Source: Monilinia fructicola (Eukaryota > Ascomycota > Leotiomycetes > Helotiales > Sclerotiniaceae). Taken from it: a stretch of DNA of 64,000 bases. Made by a program: the position numbers and the translations under genes. The DNA lies in NCBI GenBank assembly GCA_008692225.1, contig VICG01000004.1:434501-498500 (forward strand), given 5' to 3'. Under the pieces are notes generated by a model. It saw only the letters and a list, made by a program, of their open reading frames with translations. It had not been told where the DNA came from and ran no database searches. Each line of letters opens with the position of its first letter. Position 1 is the stretch's first letter. Shown here one piece after another: positions 23,104-35,471 of this stretch.

Positions 23104-25167
23104 CTATTCCAATTGGGTTCCTAGAATGTATGAGAATCGTTTACTTCTGCATGGAAAAATTGACTCACTGTGACGATCCACTTTGGATTCATCCATCCTT
23201 CCATCGTCATTGTCATCGACATCGTCCACCTTTCTTTTTGATGGCGAGAACAAGGAACGAAACTTCCATACCGATCCCTTCTTATCTTCCGTTCGCACAT
23301 CATCATCAGCATCAATATTCATAGATTCACTCCACTTCTCCTCGTCTGTTGACCCGTCACTATCTAGTTTCTTGGACTTGCGTGAACTCCACAGAGAGCT
23401 CACTCCCTTGGAAGCATAACTTGGAATAGCTACTCCTGCTTTCAACCCAGTTGAAGCCACGCCTGTGATACCGGATCCCGCTGCTGATGCGTATTCGGAA
23501 ACACCAGACCCCGCTCTTTGAGATATACGGTATAAAACTCTGAAGATATGATTCGCGTTGTTGATTATCCAGGTCATTTTCTTGAATATCCGGAAGTGGA
23601 ATCGCAGCAGCTGCTGCCACGATATCGAGAGGAGATTCATTGACTCCATCCACATCCAGATTGGGGACAGAATTGGTACCTGTAAAGATCTCCTCCTCGC
23701 CTGTCTCTACCTCCGCCACGGAGTCTTTTGCTGATGCAGTTTCTGTCGATGATTCTGGTGGCGGAATATCCACAACCTTTTCGTCATTTTGAAACCATTC
23801 AACCACCAAATCTGTTGCCTGCTTTGACATTTCATCGTAGTTATCATTGACTTCTGGTTTGAACATACTCATATGAGCTTGAACTTCATCTTCGACTGCA
23901 CCATTGACGCTTCGAATGAAGAGTTCGTTCGACTTTTGGCCCGGCGCAGGTATCGCAGAGAAAGTTCTTTCCGGAACAAAATATCCTCCAGTCCAATACC
24001 CATTCTCACCCAAAGAAGTGTAGAAATTCCGAATTCCAATTCCTTCGATCTTAGATAATCTCTCAAGTCTTTGGACCATTTCTTTCTGTCTCATCAAAGC
24101 ACCCACAAATTTGAGATGGCTCGATAGCCACGCGAAAGATTGACCGACACTATCACGATTGATGTATGCAAGCCCTTGACCCAAGGCGTCATATCCCTGC
24201 TCTGCTCCATATTTGAGAGAATTTCTATTCAAGCTCTTGACACCAGAGATAATAGTCTCACGATTTCTGTATGCCGCCACACCTCCTGCCGCAATTGCGC
24301 CCACAGCACCAGATTTCACAGCAATCCCCTCCCAGATCTTCCACCCTGGACTTGCAGTTCTAGTTGTAGCTGCCATGGAGCTTCCCGCTTGTCTCGCAGC
24401 CTGTCTTGCAGACATAGTGCTTAAAGATCTAGCACTGATGAGACCCGCTGAGGCAGCTGACATTATATTCCAGATGTTGCTCACTTTTTGGTATTGAGAA
24501 AATGCCCCATACACAAACATAGAGCGCGCGAGGCCATTATACGGAGTATCAAATGCAAGAATACCTTGTATGAGGGGAAAAATGACATGATTGGTATCTT
24601 TATACTCTTGATCATGATGGTCGTTCAGAATAGAGAAGAGTGCATCAGAAGCCACGAAACCTCTAAATGCATTATTAGCACCATGATCATGAATTCATCA
24701 AGAATACTGATCTCTCACCCCATTGAATGTGCAATCAGAATGACACCCACACATCTATCATTTGGTGGCCATGGAGTTTCGGATTTCTCCTTCCGAACGT
24801 CCATCACTTTTTCCTTTAGCCTATGATGACATTAGGGATGATAGTGTGAAATCCGGTGATAATCACAAACCATTCAAGAAATCTCTGCGTACTATCCAAG
24901 AGATCCCCTCTGGTCTCATACTTCGGATACATAAGAAGCTCAACATCATCATCTGGCAGCTTTTCCGCTACATGCTCTTTGAGCGTCTGTCGCTGAAGTC
25001 AGCATACATAGCATTTACAACAAAAATGTGGACACAACCTCCGGAAATTTATAAAAGGTCTCGCCATCGCCCTATTATCATTAACACCTGATATCTCATG
25101 AGCAAGACTTCTGCTCACTGACCTTGAACCCGTGAATAAAACATAAAAGAAGAGTTCGCTTCATCAT
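23104..25167 (-). CDS. DUF676-type lipase/serine-esterase-like protein
   Basis: Alpha/beta-hydrolase family, putative lipase or esterase. Proposed exons are 25167-25123, 25071-25039, 24986-24871, 24820-24719 and 24662 onward; all junctions keep frame. The N-terminus reads LLLCFIHGFK then GDGETFYKFPE (oxyanion region), later MYPKYETRGD. The nucleophile elbow IAHSMGG is split by the fourth intron. GILAFDTPYNGL follows, and a long C-terminal half has a short hydrophobic Ala/Gly segment (AVGAIAAGGVAAY) and an acidic low-complexity tail. Near 23520-23600 two overlapping frames are open. The one continuing as SGVSEYASAAGSG to the TAG at 23104 has natural composition and a likely last 48-bp intron (GTGAGT donor), so I prefer it; the other would end at 23360. 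A small intron or a one-base shift is needed there, so the C-terminus is uncertain. Confidence 0.75.
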
Positions 25168-25764
25168 AAAATCGTATGAGGATAGACAAATCTACTATGA
25201 AAAGATGGAGAACAGCCAGGGTGGTGTAAGATTTCATTTGAAAATTATGGAGATGATCGGCTTGCTTCTTCAATAACCACTGTGGCGTTGATAGAAGAAT
25301 GGACACCACCTCAAGATCGTGGTTAATTCAAGGTTTGGACTTTCACATGCGTTTTGTTGTCTATGACCTCACAACGGGTAAATTAAACCAAACGCCTTGT
25401 ACGTCACTTTGGGCGGTACAAACAAGGAATATCGTTGTGGTTGTGTTGAAGGTTTTATGAGATGTAATTACTGAAAAATGCGGGAAGGTGGGAACAACAA
25501 AGAAGTAGGTTACTTCACAATTCCCTCTGCACGTGATTCAAGGTGACACTACTCGACAATCCACAACATTCGAATCTGATTGAAACTTTATTGTTAACAT
25601 CATGGTGAATTTTTCTAGAATACATCAAGAACCTCCAAATTGACCAAAATTAAAAATAAAAGAAATTATAGGCCAATATTACCGAGTTCCGAAACCGCTA
25701 TAAAATACATTTTGAAATACTTCGAAAAGTCATCTTAGATTAGTCATAAAAGTCCTCAAATCAT
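25168..25764. other. Intergenic
   Basis: AT-rich interval between the lipase-like gene start and the 3' end of the LEA-type gene. Nothing recognisable. Confidence 0.5.
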
Positions 25765-28700
25765 TTATTTCTTAGACTTTTTGCCAGTGATGGAATCAAC
25801 CACACTGCCCAGTCCAAGACCGCTCAACAGGTTCTTCAAACCAAGACCTCCGAGTAGATTATCGAGTAAGCCTCCGAGACCAAGTCCGCTGAGCTGTAAA
25901 GACTGTTAGTCTGTGTTGCAAAAAGGGGTAGACGAGTTTCACGTGATGACTTACCAATTTACCCACTAAACCAAGGACTCCACTCAAGAGCAAGCCAACG
26001 GCTGCAAGAATTTGAGCAAGTGGCTCCGAGAGAAGACTCCATAGAGGGTTTAGTTCCTTCTTTGTGTGAGGCATTCCTTCAATCTTTCTCTTAGCATTTT
26101 CAATAGTCTCGGTGACAACGCCGGTAAGCTGTGAACAGTGATCAGTAAATTTTCATCTCGTAACGATATAAGGAAACATACCTCTTTGAGACAATCAGCC
26201 AAGTGGTATTCTTCTGGAGTAGCTTCATGAGCTGCTGTCTTGGCCTTGGCTTGGGATGCAAGTCTTCCACCGGGGTCAAGAGCACGGACAGAGGCATTCG
26301 CCTCAGAAAGGATACGACCACCTTCTTCAATCAAAGGCTTGACCTTGTTAACAAGATCCTCTTCGTCGAGGTCGTCTTTTGGTGTGCGCTCAGCTTTGTC
26401 GATGTGTGAAGTGATCATTTTGAGAATTGGCTTGATTTTATCGAGAGCGTCCTCAATGCAATAAGTCATCTGACCGCAAATTTTCTTGTCGAGTGCTGCC
26501 TCCTCTCTAGCCTTCTTCTCTTCCTCTGTCTCTTCTGGTTCTTCTGGCTCTGGTTCCTCAGGCTCTGGTTCCTCTGGCTCTGGTTCATCCTCGACAATGT
26601 CTTGAAGAAGAGTTACGTGTCCAAGTGAGTTGCCCTTTTGATCAACAACATCTCCATCGTCGTCAATCTTCTTGCCTGAACACACCTTGAGATCACCAGT
26701 TGTCAATCTGCCGATGACGTCTCCATTCTCGTCAACAACATTACCTTCCTTGTTGACTTTGCGGCCTGACATTGGGCTGACATCTTTTTTGGCTTCCTCT
26801 TCTTGCCATCTCTCAGCTCTACCCAAGATATTACCGTTCTTGTCAACGATCTCGCCATCATCGTCAACTGCTCTTCCAAAGAGAACATTGGCATCACCAT
26901 CGACCAATTTACCAACGACTTCACCAGATGAGGTAACAACTTTACCCTCCTTGGTAACCGTGCAACCATCAAAATCAGTGAATGGGCCTTCCTTCAAACC
27001 TTCACGGTCACCCTCTGGAACAACTTTACACTTTCCGATGATATCGCCTCCCTCATTTCTTACAAAACCTTCCTTATCGCACATTTTACCTGCGAGTTGC
27101 TTGATATCTCCTTCCACAACACGACCGTAAATTTCTCCACTCTTGTTAACGACATTACCGGCCTTGTTCACACGCTTGCCTGCCAAAGCAGAATTGTCGA
27201 CTTCCGGTTCTGGCTCGGCTTCAGGGGCCTCCCATCTCTCGGCTTTGCCAAGGACATTTCCGCTAGCAGACAAAATGTCTCCATCTGCATCAACCTTTTT
27301 GCCCTTTAATTTCTTGGCATCACCGTCAACGACTTTTCCAATAACCTCTCCATTGTGAACAACATCGCCGTTGGACTCAACAGTGGCATCTGGAAAGTCT
27401 TCGAATGGTGCTGGTTCCTTGAGTTCTTCCTTCTCCGCATCTGGAATTGGTTCGGCTTGTCCAATCTTTTTACCGCTGTCGCCCCAGATGGCTCCTTCCT
27501 TATCACATCGACGGCCGATCATATTCTTCAAGACTCCTTGAATAATACGACCAACCACACGACCAGAGTCATCTGTGACATTACCAAGCTTGTTAACCTT
27601 CTTATCAAATAGCACAGAGTAATCTGGTCCTTCCGGCTCTGCCTCTGGCTCTTCTTCAGTTCTTTCGGCCTTTCCAATAACATTTCCATTCTTATCGAGA
27701 ATATCACCGTCCTCATCAACAACTTTGCCGACCATTTTCTTAACATCACCCTCGATAACTTGACCGATGACCTGTCCCTCGTAAACAACCTTTCCTGATT
27801 TATCGACGATTGCACCAGCGAAATCCTCAAAAGGAGCCGATTCATTTTCCTCAACTTCGGGGAGTGGTTCGGCTCGGCCAATGACCTTACCAGTATCGTT
27901 GTAGATTTTTCCTTCTTTGTCGCACTTCTTTCCAGCAAGCTTCTTAGCATCACCTTCGATAAGCTGACCGACTGGGTTGCCTTCTTTGTCGACAATCTTT
28001 CCAGCCTTGTTGACTTTAAGACCTTCAAGGATGGAGATGGGTGGAATGTTAGAACCAGCTTCATCTTCGATACCTTCGGCTTTATCTTTTCCTTCCTCAA
28101 CGGCACCTTCAAGACCTTCCTTGCCTTTCTCGAGACCTTTTTTGATATCATCGCCTTCTGGAACTTGTGATTGGAGATCAGCTTTTGAACCAAGCTTAGA
28201 TCCGAGTTGGCTGGCGGCTGCTGGGACAGCAGCGTTCAAGATTTGCTCTCTGACACTCTCTGGAATTGGGAGTTGATCAACTGGAAGTAAGTCGACCTTT
28301 CCAATGATGGTGCCATTTTCTCCAACCAGATTACCTTCGTCATCGACGTTGACGCCTTTCTTTCCGACTAAGGATTTGAGGTCAATGTCATCTTGGAGTT
28401 TGCCAATTGCCTTTTTATCGGCATCAAGGATCTCACCAGACTCCTGAATCTCGAATGGTCCTTTAAGTTTGGATTGAGGAATTATTGGCTCTTCAACTGG
28501 ATCGGCATCTGGTTTCGACACAGAGTCATTGACCTTTCCTTTGACGCCTTCAGTGGCATCTTTGGTATCAATATCTGGTTTCTCTCCTTCAAGACCGGAT
28601 TTGGCACTGTCAGCGGGAGACTTGACACCATCGGCATTTTCTCCATCGTCTTCAATTGGATCGGCACTTCCGATGACATGACCTTCTTTGTCTAGGACAT

Positions 28701-29496
28701 CTCCCTCCTCATTAACAAAGCTGTCTTTGAGTTTCGATTGGTCGATATCAGCTTCATTAACTTTTCCAATGACGTTTCCGTCATCGTCAAGTACCTCACC
28801 CTTCTCATTGACCTTGCCCGCAGGTTCGAGATTCTCTGCAGTCTCACTGACTTCCTTGCCAGCTTTCTCCGCAGACCCCTTGACATCTCCAGCCTTTGAA
28901 TCTGCTTTATCCTTGGCATCGCTAGCCTTGGATTTGGTTGTCTTTTTGGCATCTTTGCCAGCCTTGGTAGCTTTGCCTTTGACATTGTCGCCAGATTTTG
29001 TGGTTTTCTTCTGGATATCATCCACTTCCTTCTCATCTGAAGCATGGGAGGCTTTTTCTGTAGCCTCGCCTGCCACGTCTCTGGCCTGTTGTGGAGCGTC
29101 TCCCAAGTTACGTGAATCCTCATTTGGATCGCGCTCAGTTAAATCTTCTTCTTCCCCTTGTCCTTCATAATCTTCATCTCTTCCTTCCTCTTCTCCCTCA
29201 TTAACACCATTCTCTTCGGTGCCTTCGTCGTCTTCCTCATACTCTTCTTGCTCACCATTGGTGAGATGGTCCTCGTTATCTGAAATAGCTGATGGTGCCA
29301 TTCTCTCTGGTGAATCGGGAGGTTCTGAACGAGTTTGTACTGGCTCTGGTGTTGATGGAGCTTTTGGCACGTTCTTCTTAGCGCTCTTTGGTGGTGGTGA
29401 TTTTGCTGAAGTTTTGGTTGGTGTTTTTGGTGTTTTGGATGAGACGTTTTTTGTCGCCTTCAAGGTCTGCTTTGGTGATGATTCAGTGTCTGTCAT
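25765..29496 (-). CDS. Giant LEA-like protein with tandem DUF3659 repeats
   Basis: Exons 29496-26182, 26128-25955 and 25893-25765 give about 1205 residues. The order is: a Lys/Pro/Ser/Thr-rich start (1-70); an acidic stretch (75-135); a LEA-like Lys/Ala/Asp segment rich in KGKATKAGKDAKKT-type motifs (150-225); then about 770 residues of DUF3659 repeats of the pattern VxxxGxVxDxxGxVIGK. In the second half long units alternate two versions, one with GKxCDKEG, the next with GDILDKNGNVIGKAER. An EPEEPEP linker follows, then a non-repetitive C-terminal domain (GQMTYCIEDALDKIKPILKM). The end is hydrophobic Gly/Leu-rich (LSGLGLGGLL, LGLGSVV) with a basic last GKKSKK. Introns of 53 and 61 bp lie between C-terminal modules. 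Proteins of this make-up are usually called LEA-domain proteins and linked to stress; the precise role is unknown. Confidence 0.9.
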
Positions 29497-32400
29497 AATC
29501 GATTGTTGGGTATCTTTATAAGTTGCAAGTTGTAAGTATTGTAATTATGCTCTGTACGGTTTGTTCAAAGGTAGTGGTCATGCAGAATAAAGTTTGGGGC
29601 TCATACAGAACCCGTGAGCTCTTCTTGTATTGAATATTACAATGCTAATTCCCGGTTTACTTGGAAGGAAAAGTCCTTGGATAGCTTGGATATGATGTAA
29701 GTACGTCACATTTCGAGAGCTATGATGCTTGCGAAGTCTCAATCATCAGGCTCTCCAGGTCAGCCACTGAGAGAAGCTGGATTGAGATTTCTAGGATAAT
29801 GAGCCACACCATAACGAAATTCACTACGAATCATGATAATCATGATGGGAAAGCTGGAAGGATGCAGATTTCCTGGTAATTTTGCGTCATGGCGATATAG
29901 TGGAGGCTGTTCCATGCTCCTCATTGGTCATATTATTTTTGTACCCCGCGACATATCCTCCAGATCTTATTGCTTCTCGAATCGGGAAACCACCTTTGAT
30001 CGACCTTGGTCAAGAATCACTTTGTATGGATAGAAGACTCGTATTCCTTGAAGGCTAGGACCGACATGACATCAAACTAACGATGCGGGTAACATGTGAG
30101 AGGATCAAAGGCTCCCCCAGTTTTATAAACAAGTAATTAAGCTCTCAAAACGACCCTGAATATAATCTGGCCCCGATGTTACTTCAAAACGCGTACGTTC
30201 AGAGACGAGTCCAGTACTATGCTGGATAAAAACCACCAGATCCTTTTAGGAACCTGATCCTCGGCCAACTTGACCAACCATCCCACTCGAATGAAGCTCT
30301 CACTGTAGGTACCATGCAAGGAAAACAAGCTCGGCAGCCCATCTGCCAAAGATGTCTTCCCCCAAAGGAAAAGCCACCAACATCAAGCCACAAATTTTTC
30401 TTTTGTAGCCTCAATAGAAAACGTCCACTTCTCCATTGTATTGGATTCAAGTTCCTAGTTACACTAAAATAGTGTGACACGAAACGGCTTACTACTCCGT
30501 CCTTCATAAGCCACATTTACAAGGAATATTTCCTGTTATCAGAAGTTGAGTTGCGGTTGTATCCATTCAGACGTGTCTTGATATATTAACAGAACGGAGA
30601 TTACATCACTAGACCGAACTTAGTTGGAACGTGCCGCGCTAGAAACACCCGCCACATACACAAAAGTGGGGCCATCTCGGTTGCGCTTTCCCCCTTCATT
30701 TCTTATAGTAGAAACCAAAATGTTCTTGTTTCTGACGTTTGGGAACAGGATTTATGCTTGGAGATATCTCGATGCTGCTGCTTGGTTACATCACCAATAT
30801 TTGTGAAAGAGTGACTTCTAGGGATACTAGTAGCTTTTGGAGATTCAAGATTTTGGCTGACAGGATATGAGGTGATTGACTGGGATTGTGCATCATCTCT
30901 TATGAGACCCCAGTTTCTTATGCTGGTAAATTAAGGTTAAGGTTAATGTGGAATGTTAGAATTAGGATAATATGTAGGTAGGGATAATCATGTGATGCCC
31001 AGGTCAACTGGTTTGAGATATCCAACATTCTAGGGACATTGAACTGATATGAAATAGTGATTTGGCTTGAGAGCTTCCATCAATTTGAAGTATTAAATTC
31101 TCACATAGATTCAATTGCTGTCAAAGAATCAATTCGCGCTAATAATCCATTGATTTCAAACATTTAGCACGTGGCATCTGAATTTATATAGATGATACAG
31201 AGTAAGGTTAGTTGTATCGTGAAATTTTATATGCATTATAATATACACACATCTAGAAGACCTTTGTCTCAGAAACTCACATATATAGCATCCCTGAACT
31301 TGGCGTTCATCTGTTTCCGTGCACTAGGGGAGTACATATCTCCTGCCTGAGGATGCGTACTTCCACTCCCTTTCGCTTATTTCCTCTCTCTGGTACTTGA
31401 GCATCTTCCATCGAGTCTGCTGGATGCTAAATAGCCGTATCCCCCTGGGTTGATTCATTTCTTTAAATTATTCGTTGCCACCTTTGTTAAATTTGACAAG
31501 GGTATGGATGGCAACAGTAAGATCTTGATCAAACTCGCCATCTTCACTGGAGATAACGTATGCAAAATCCTGCCTTCATGGTTCAGAAATTGATGCAGAT
31601 GATCCAAAGAATGGTTCGACCTTTTCATCTATTAGTGTTCCTACAGAAATTGGCAAAGTTAAAAGTAAAAGGAATTGGTTGATAGTCCCAACCGTTCATG
31701 TTCCCGAAGGGCTAGGTACGATTGGGAGAATTGGTTAATAATAAGCTTTCCTTCTCTTTCGGCCATAACTTTAGTAAGTTTCATTGATCTCAGAAGCTAG
31801 AAGAGTGTCCAAAGTCCCATCCGACACTGAAAATGGTTATTTGAATCCAGACTCAATATCGCTTTCTGGACTAATGTTCTGGCCAAGTCTTTCTTTTTTC
31901 TTTTTTCTTCTTTTGGCAAGATCTGGCAAAAAGTAGTGTCTCAATATGATCAGCTGTGTTTCACCAGTAAAAGATTCTGGGCTATTTCCTATGTTTGCAA
32001 TGCCTGCCGTGCGAGGACTGAGGAAGTGTTGCTCTAGTCCTGGAGACTGCTTGGGAAAAGCAGATACCGCAGGAAATGGTGTATCAGGTTTCAATACCTG
32101 TATATAGACATATCAACCTGAGCCTCGCGGGTTGTGTCAAGTTCCATCACTTTGTCGTTATCTGAGTACTAGTCTTTGTCGAAGTTATTATGCTCTTTAG
32201 TCGATGCAATTACTGACATAAAGATCCTTCATAAGGCTGCTTGACCTGCCACCTTCCCTGGAGTGAGCTTCCTCAAGCTATGAAAAAGCATTGACGTGAA
32301 TAAGAGCATCAAGGGAGAACACTGGAGCAAGTTGAACGGTTACACGAGGAGCAGCCGCCTTGCTCGCAATATCCAATATATTCTCACATTTCGTATGGGT

Positions 32401-32705
32401 CATTTATAAGGAAGAATTGTTGATCGAGAAAGAAGTCACCATGATTTGCTACATATCTCTCCTACATATCATCTCTATGAACGTTGATAATCGAAAAAAG
32501 GAACAGTAGTATTTAGCTATGTGTCACCTTTTCATGCTAAGCAAGTGTGATTGATGTAAATATAACTAAGTCATTTCATTCATCATCTCACACATGATTC
32601 CGCGATCTTATAAACCTCAACACCCTCATTATTTCCACTAATTATCCAGTAGTTCTCGCCTAAAACATAAAGTAATTCGAATTTAGTCAACACCTTACCT
32701 ACTTT
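29497..32705. other. 3.2 kb gene-poor AT-rich interval
   Basis: No gene could be supported. Open frames up to 99 codons exist but lack motifs and flanking splice logic. The left end should hold the LEA-gene promoter. The central part is AT-rich with frequent stops, like decayed DNA; no transposon ends or long repeats were recognised. Confidence 0.5.
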
Positions 32706-33965
32706 TCAAGACTTTTGATCGGGCCCCGGGCCCACATATTCACCCTCGTTTTCTATTATCTTGCCTTCTTTTGTCTCCACTTTTTCAACAGGCGTCCTAG
32801 AGCCTTCAGCCACGACCTCGGGATTGTCTTTGCTTTCCCACTTGGAATACAAGCACTTTGGCAGCATAGCTTTTCTATCAGTCTTAGAGATTATCAATTT
32901 ATCCCCTTGTTCATCGTATTTGAGAATAGCGTTTCCGCCATATCCCTTTACCAGACTGAGAATTCTGCCCATCAATGCCGCCAACTTTGTCAGATCCTTC
33001 TGATTGCCTTCTTCCCATTTTTTGATATCCGCTGTCATATCTTCAACCTTTGGTTCCCTAAACAAGCCTTTGGAGTGGTAAGCCCGTACAAGCTTAGGTG
33101 TTTGGGATACCCAGAGCTGTGGTATGATCTCTTCAAGCGGAAGGGGCTTATGCGAGACACGTGTTTTGATTTCCAGCGTTGTATCCAATGGGACTACTTT
33201 TCCTTCTTCTTTGATTGTCAACCTGGACTCAGCAGGAGTGATGTCTGGAACGCTGCTGCTGGAGGAGAGACACAACGATCCTAGCATTTTGGAGAGATCC
33301 TCGTTTCCTTGCTCTTCCCCATTTGAAGGGTTTGTTGTATCGGCGGTCGCGCCTACATATGCGTCTGTTTCATACCGGACAACAAATTCGAGGCCTCCAA
33401 AGTGGTATGATATGATTCTATGATGTCCAGTGCTGTCCCTGATCTGGCTAGTAGTATTTGCTTTCTCAAATTCATGGCCATAGCCCCTGAATTGATGACT
33501 TTCAATATACTCCGAGGTTGCGGTTTCCTGACGACTGAACAATGCCGTATTTTTCGTGATTTCAATTTTGATGGTGAATGCTTCGGGCGCGTTTCTACTC
33601 AACTTGGGGTTGATAAAGCAGAGAATCTTACGGATGTTGTTTCGGTCGGTTACAACATCAATCGAACAGATTTCAAATGAAGGGTTTGTGATGTATAACG
33701 AGCGGAAAAGTGGTTCAAGAGGACTTTCTGGATGGCGAGCAGCATTTTGGGCGATGTAAATTAGACCCGAATCTTTTCTTAACCTTGAAGAAAGTTTTGG
33801 AGTAGACCAAAGTGGTGGACAGCCTGGGACGGCAATGGTGGGTGTGGGTGCTTCAATCCAGTTGTAAGAAGAGAGTTGCTTGACGTTAGTGATTGATGCT
33901 GAAGAAGGAGTACTGAGATCTTGAAGATCTAGACGAGTGATCTCGGTCGAGGTAGTGGACTTCAT
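32706..33965 (-). CDS. Conserved fungal protein, often labelled geranylgeranyl pyrophosphate synthetase
   Basis: One intronless frame of 419 residues. Conserved blocks I recognise from this ascomycete family are YNWIEAPTPTIAVPGCPPLW, DSGLIYIAQNAARHPESPLE, SIDVVTDRNNIRK, GYGHEFEKA, TGHHRIISY, LEIKTRVSHK and PQLWVSQTPKLVRAYH, then AALMGRILSLVKGYGGNA and the C-terminal KCLYSKW. Database entries for such proteins frequently carry the name geranylgeranyl pyrophosphate synthetase, but the aspartate-rich DDxxD motifs of prenyl synthases are absent here, so that name is probably inherited by error. The family's real function is not known to me. The Ser-rich piece around residues 225-245 and the polar tail look disordered. 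No defect seen. Confidence 0.85.
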   Translation of the reverse strand: MKSTTSTEITRLDLQDLSTPSSASITNVKQLSSYNWIEAPTPTIAVPGCPPLWSTPKLSSRLRKDSGLIYIAQNAARHPESPLEPLFRSLYITNPSFEICSIDVVTDRNNIRKILCFINPKLSRNAPEAFTIKIEITKNTALFSRQETATSEYIESHQFRGYGHEFEKANTTSQIRDSTGHHRIISYHFGGLEFVVRYETDAYVGATADTTNPSNGEEQGNEDLSKMLGSLCLSSSSSVPDITPAESRLTIKEEGKVVPLDTTLEIKTRVSHKPLPLEEIIPQLWVSQTPKLVRAYHSKGLFREPKVEDMTADIKKWEEGNQKDLTKLAALMGRILSLVKGYGGNAILKYDEQGDKLIISKTDRKAMLPKCLYSKWESKDNPEVVAEGSRTPVEKVETKEGKIIENEGEYVGPGPDQKS

Positions 33966-35471
33966 TGTTCAATTTGGTATTATTTTCAGGCAGCTTAAAG
34001 AAGTGGTAAGGGAGCGGAAAGTAGACAGGCTGCAAACTCTGGGGAATTGAGATCCATAGTCTGGAAGATATGACAACGAAAACTGGTTACATTTTGTTCA
34101 GAATGATTCATTCTTTCCATGGGCGGAAGCAACATTTAGAGTGTGCACCAATGTGTTGGCATGTTAAACTAACCCTTTTTTATCCAAACACTTCTTCCAG
34201 TCTCCTAGGAAAGAAAAAAGAGCAGAGAAATGCAACACATCTCAAGTTCTTAACGAATTAGTTTCCGTTATTTCTGTCTAATGGCGTTTTACTACCAAAA
34301 GCAAGTAGCCGTTTGAAAAAATGGTGACCCAATAATATCTTGTTGGGCACGACCATATTCCAGCAAACGTTTACAGAACTTGATCCACCATAGTTAACTC
34401 CTGTACGAGTGTATAGAACAAGACTGGCATGCTTGTTAGTCACAATCAAATCTAGGTACGTGTCAGCAGAATCTGTTGCTCTGGATTCTAATTGGAAAGT
34501 CATAACATTCATGAATCTGTAACCTCCCGATCCATATCTGCTTTGGTCCAGTGCACTTTGCAGTCTTGAATGAGCTCGATCTACCTTCCATCCTCGTGAA
34601 TAACCGAGAATTCATGAGTTTTACGGCTGACGTGCCCTACGTATCGTGCATTTGGTAAATAATACTCACTTCAATCTTCATGCAACTACCCATAGGGCAA
34701 ATTAGCCAAGTCTGAATGCCCCTTTGCAACAACCAAACAAACAAACGAACAACCATCCACTCCTCATTCACATTCTCATGTTACACAACCTAGTCATTTG
34801 ATTTTGATTTTCTCTCGCTCAAGCAACCCGTGTTGCATAGATTTTCCCAACACACTCAACTGCATTTCCAAGCTTTCGAAGATTCTGAGCATTTCCCAAC
34901 ACAGAAGCAACTTACCATCTTCCCCAACCGCTTTAGCTCGCTTTTTCGGTGAGAATGGAAAGATACCTTCTATGCTACGCAATATAATTCACTTTACCTC
35001 GTATATATAGCTGCAGCACTTCAACATTCCACCAACTAATGCTTTCATAGATAAACAGCATACCATCTGCAATTCTCAAGCATCAATACTAACCCCCTCC
35101 CACCCATGCGAAATCTTCCCCTCCCACCTACCCTGATGCCACCTCCCTTCTTCTCCATTAAAAATGTGCGAGGAGGGATTAGTTTAGGGGGTGTTGAGTC
35201 AGTACCAAACTGTTCTACTGTGTACCAGGCGAAAGCGCGAGAAGGCTATATAGTGCGGAGTGAAGTTGGCGAAAGTTGTTGTTTGGACTAGATTTGGTCA
35301 CCAACATCACATCGTGTGAAGAGAAGGGGTTTCAGAAATCACGCAGTGCATTTTATTGTTTCAGATGCGCGATAAAGAGAGATAGATACATAGCTTAGCC
35401 TCGCTTCATCGTTCCCAGAATAAACATTTTCCCATCGAAAATCAACCTTCATCCCCTCATCCTCGTTGATC
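33966..35471. other. Intergenic
   Basis: About 1.5 kb without a supportable gene. It contains the upstream region of the 32706-33965 gene on the left. Short open frames (for example 34258-34512, 35106-35291) show no motifs. Confidence 0.5.

Noticed and set aside
26500..29100. Regular repeats that might suggest a CRISPR-like or satellite array
   Set aside because: The periodicity is in the protein code (DUF3659 units); repeats are imperfect at DNA level and lie inside one open frame.
28688..29170. Plus-strand open frame of 160 codons opposite the giant LEA-like gene
   Set aside because: It is the Ser/Pro-rich antisense shadow of a Lys/Asp/Glu-rich repeat gene.
31837..32094. 85-codon minus-strand frame in the 3.2 kb gene-poor stretch
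   Set aside because: It has a Lys run and no recognisable motif, and no neighbouring exon could be joined to it.
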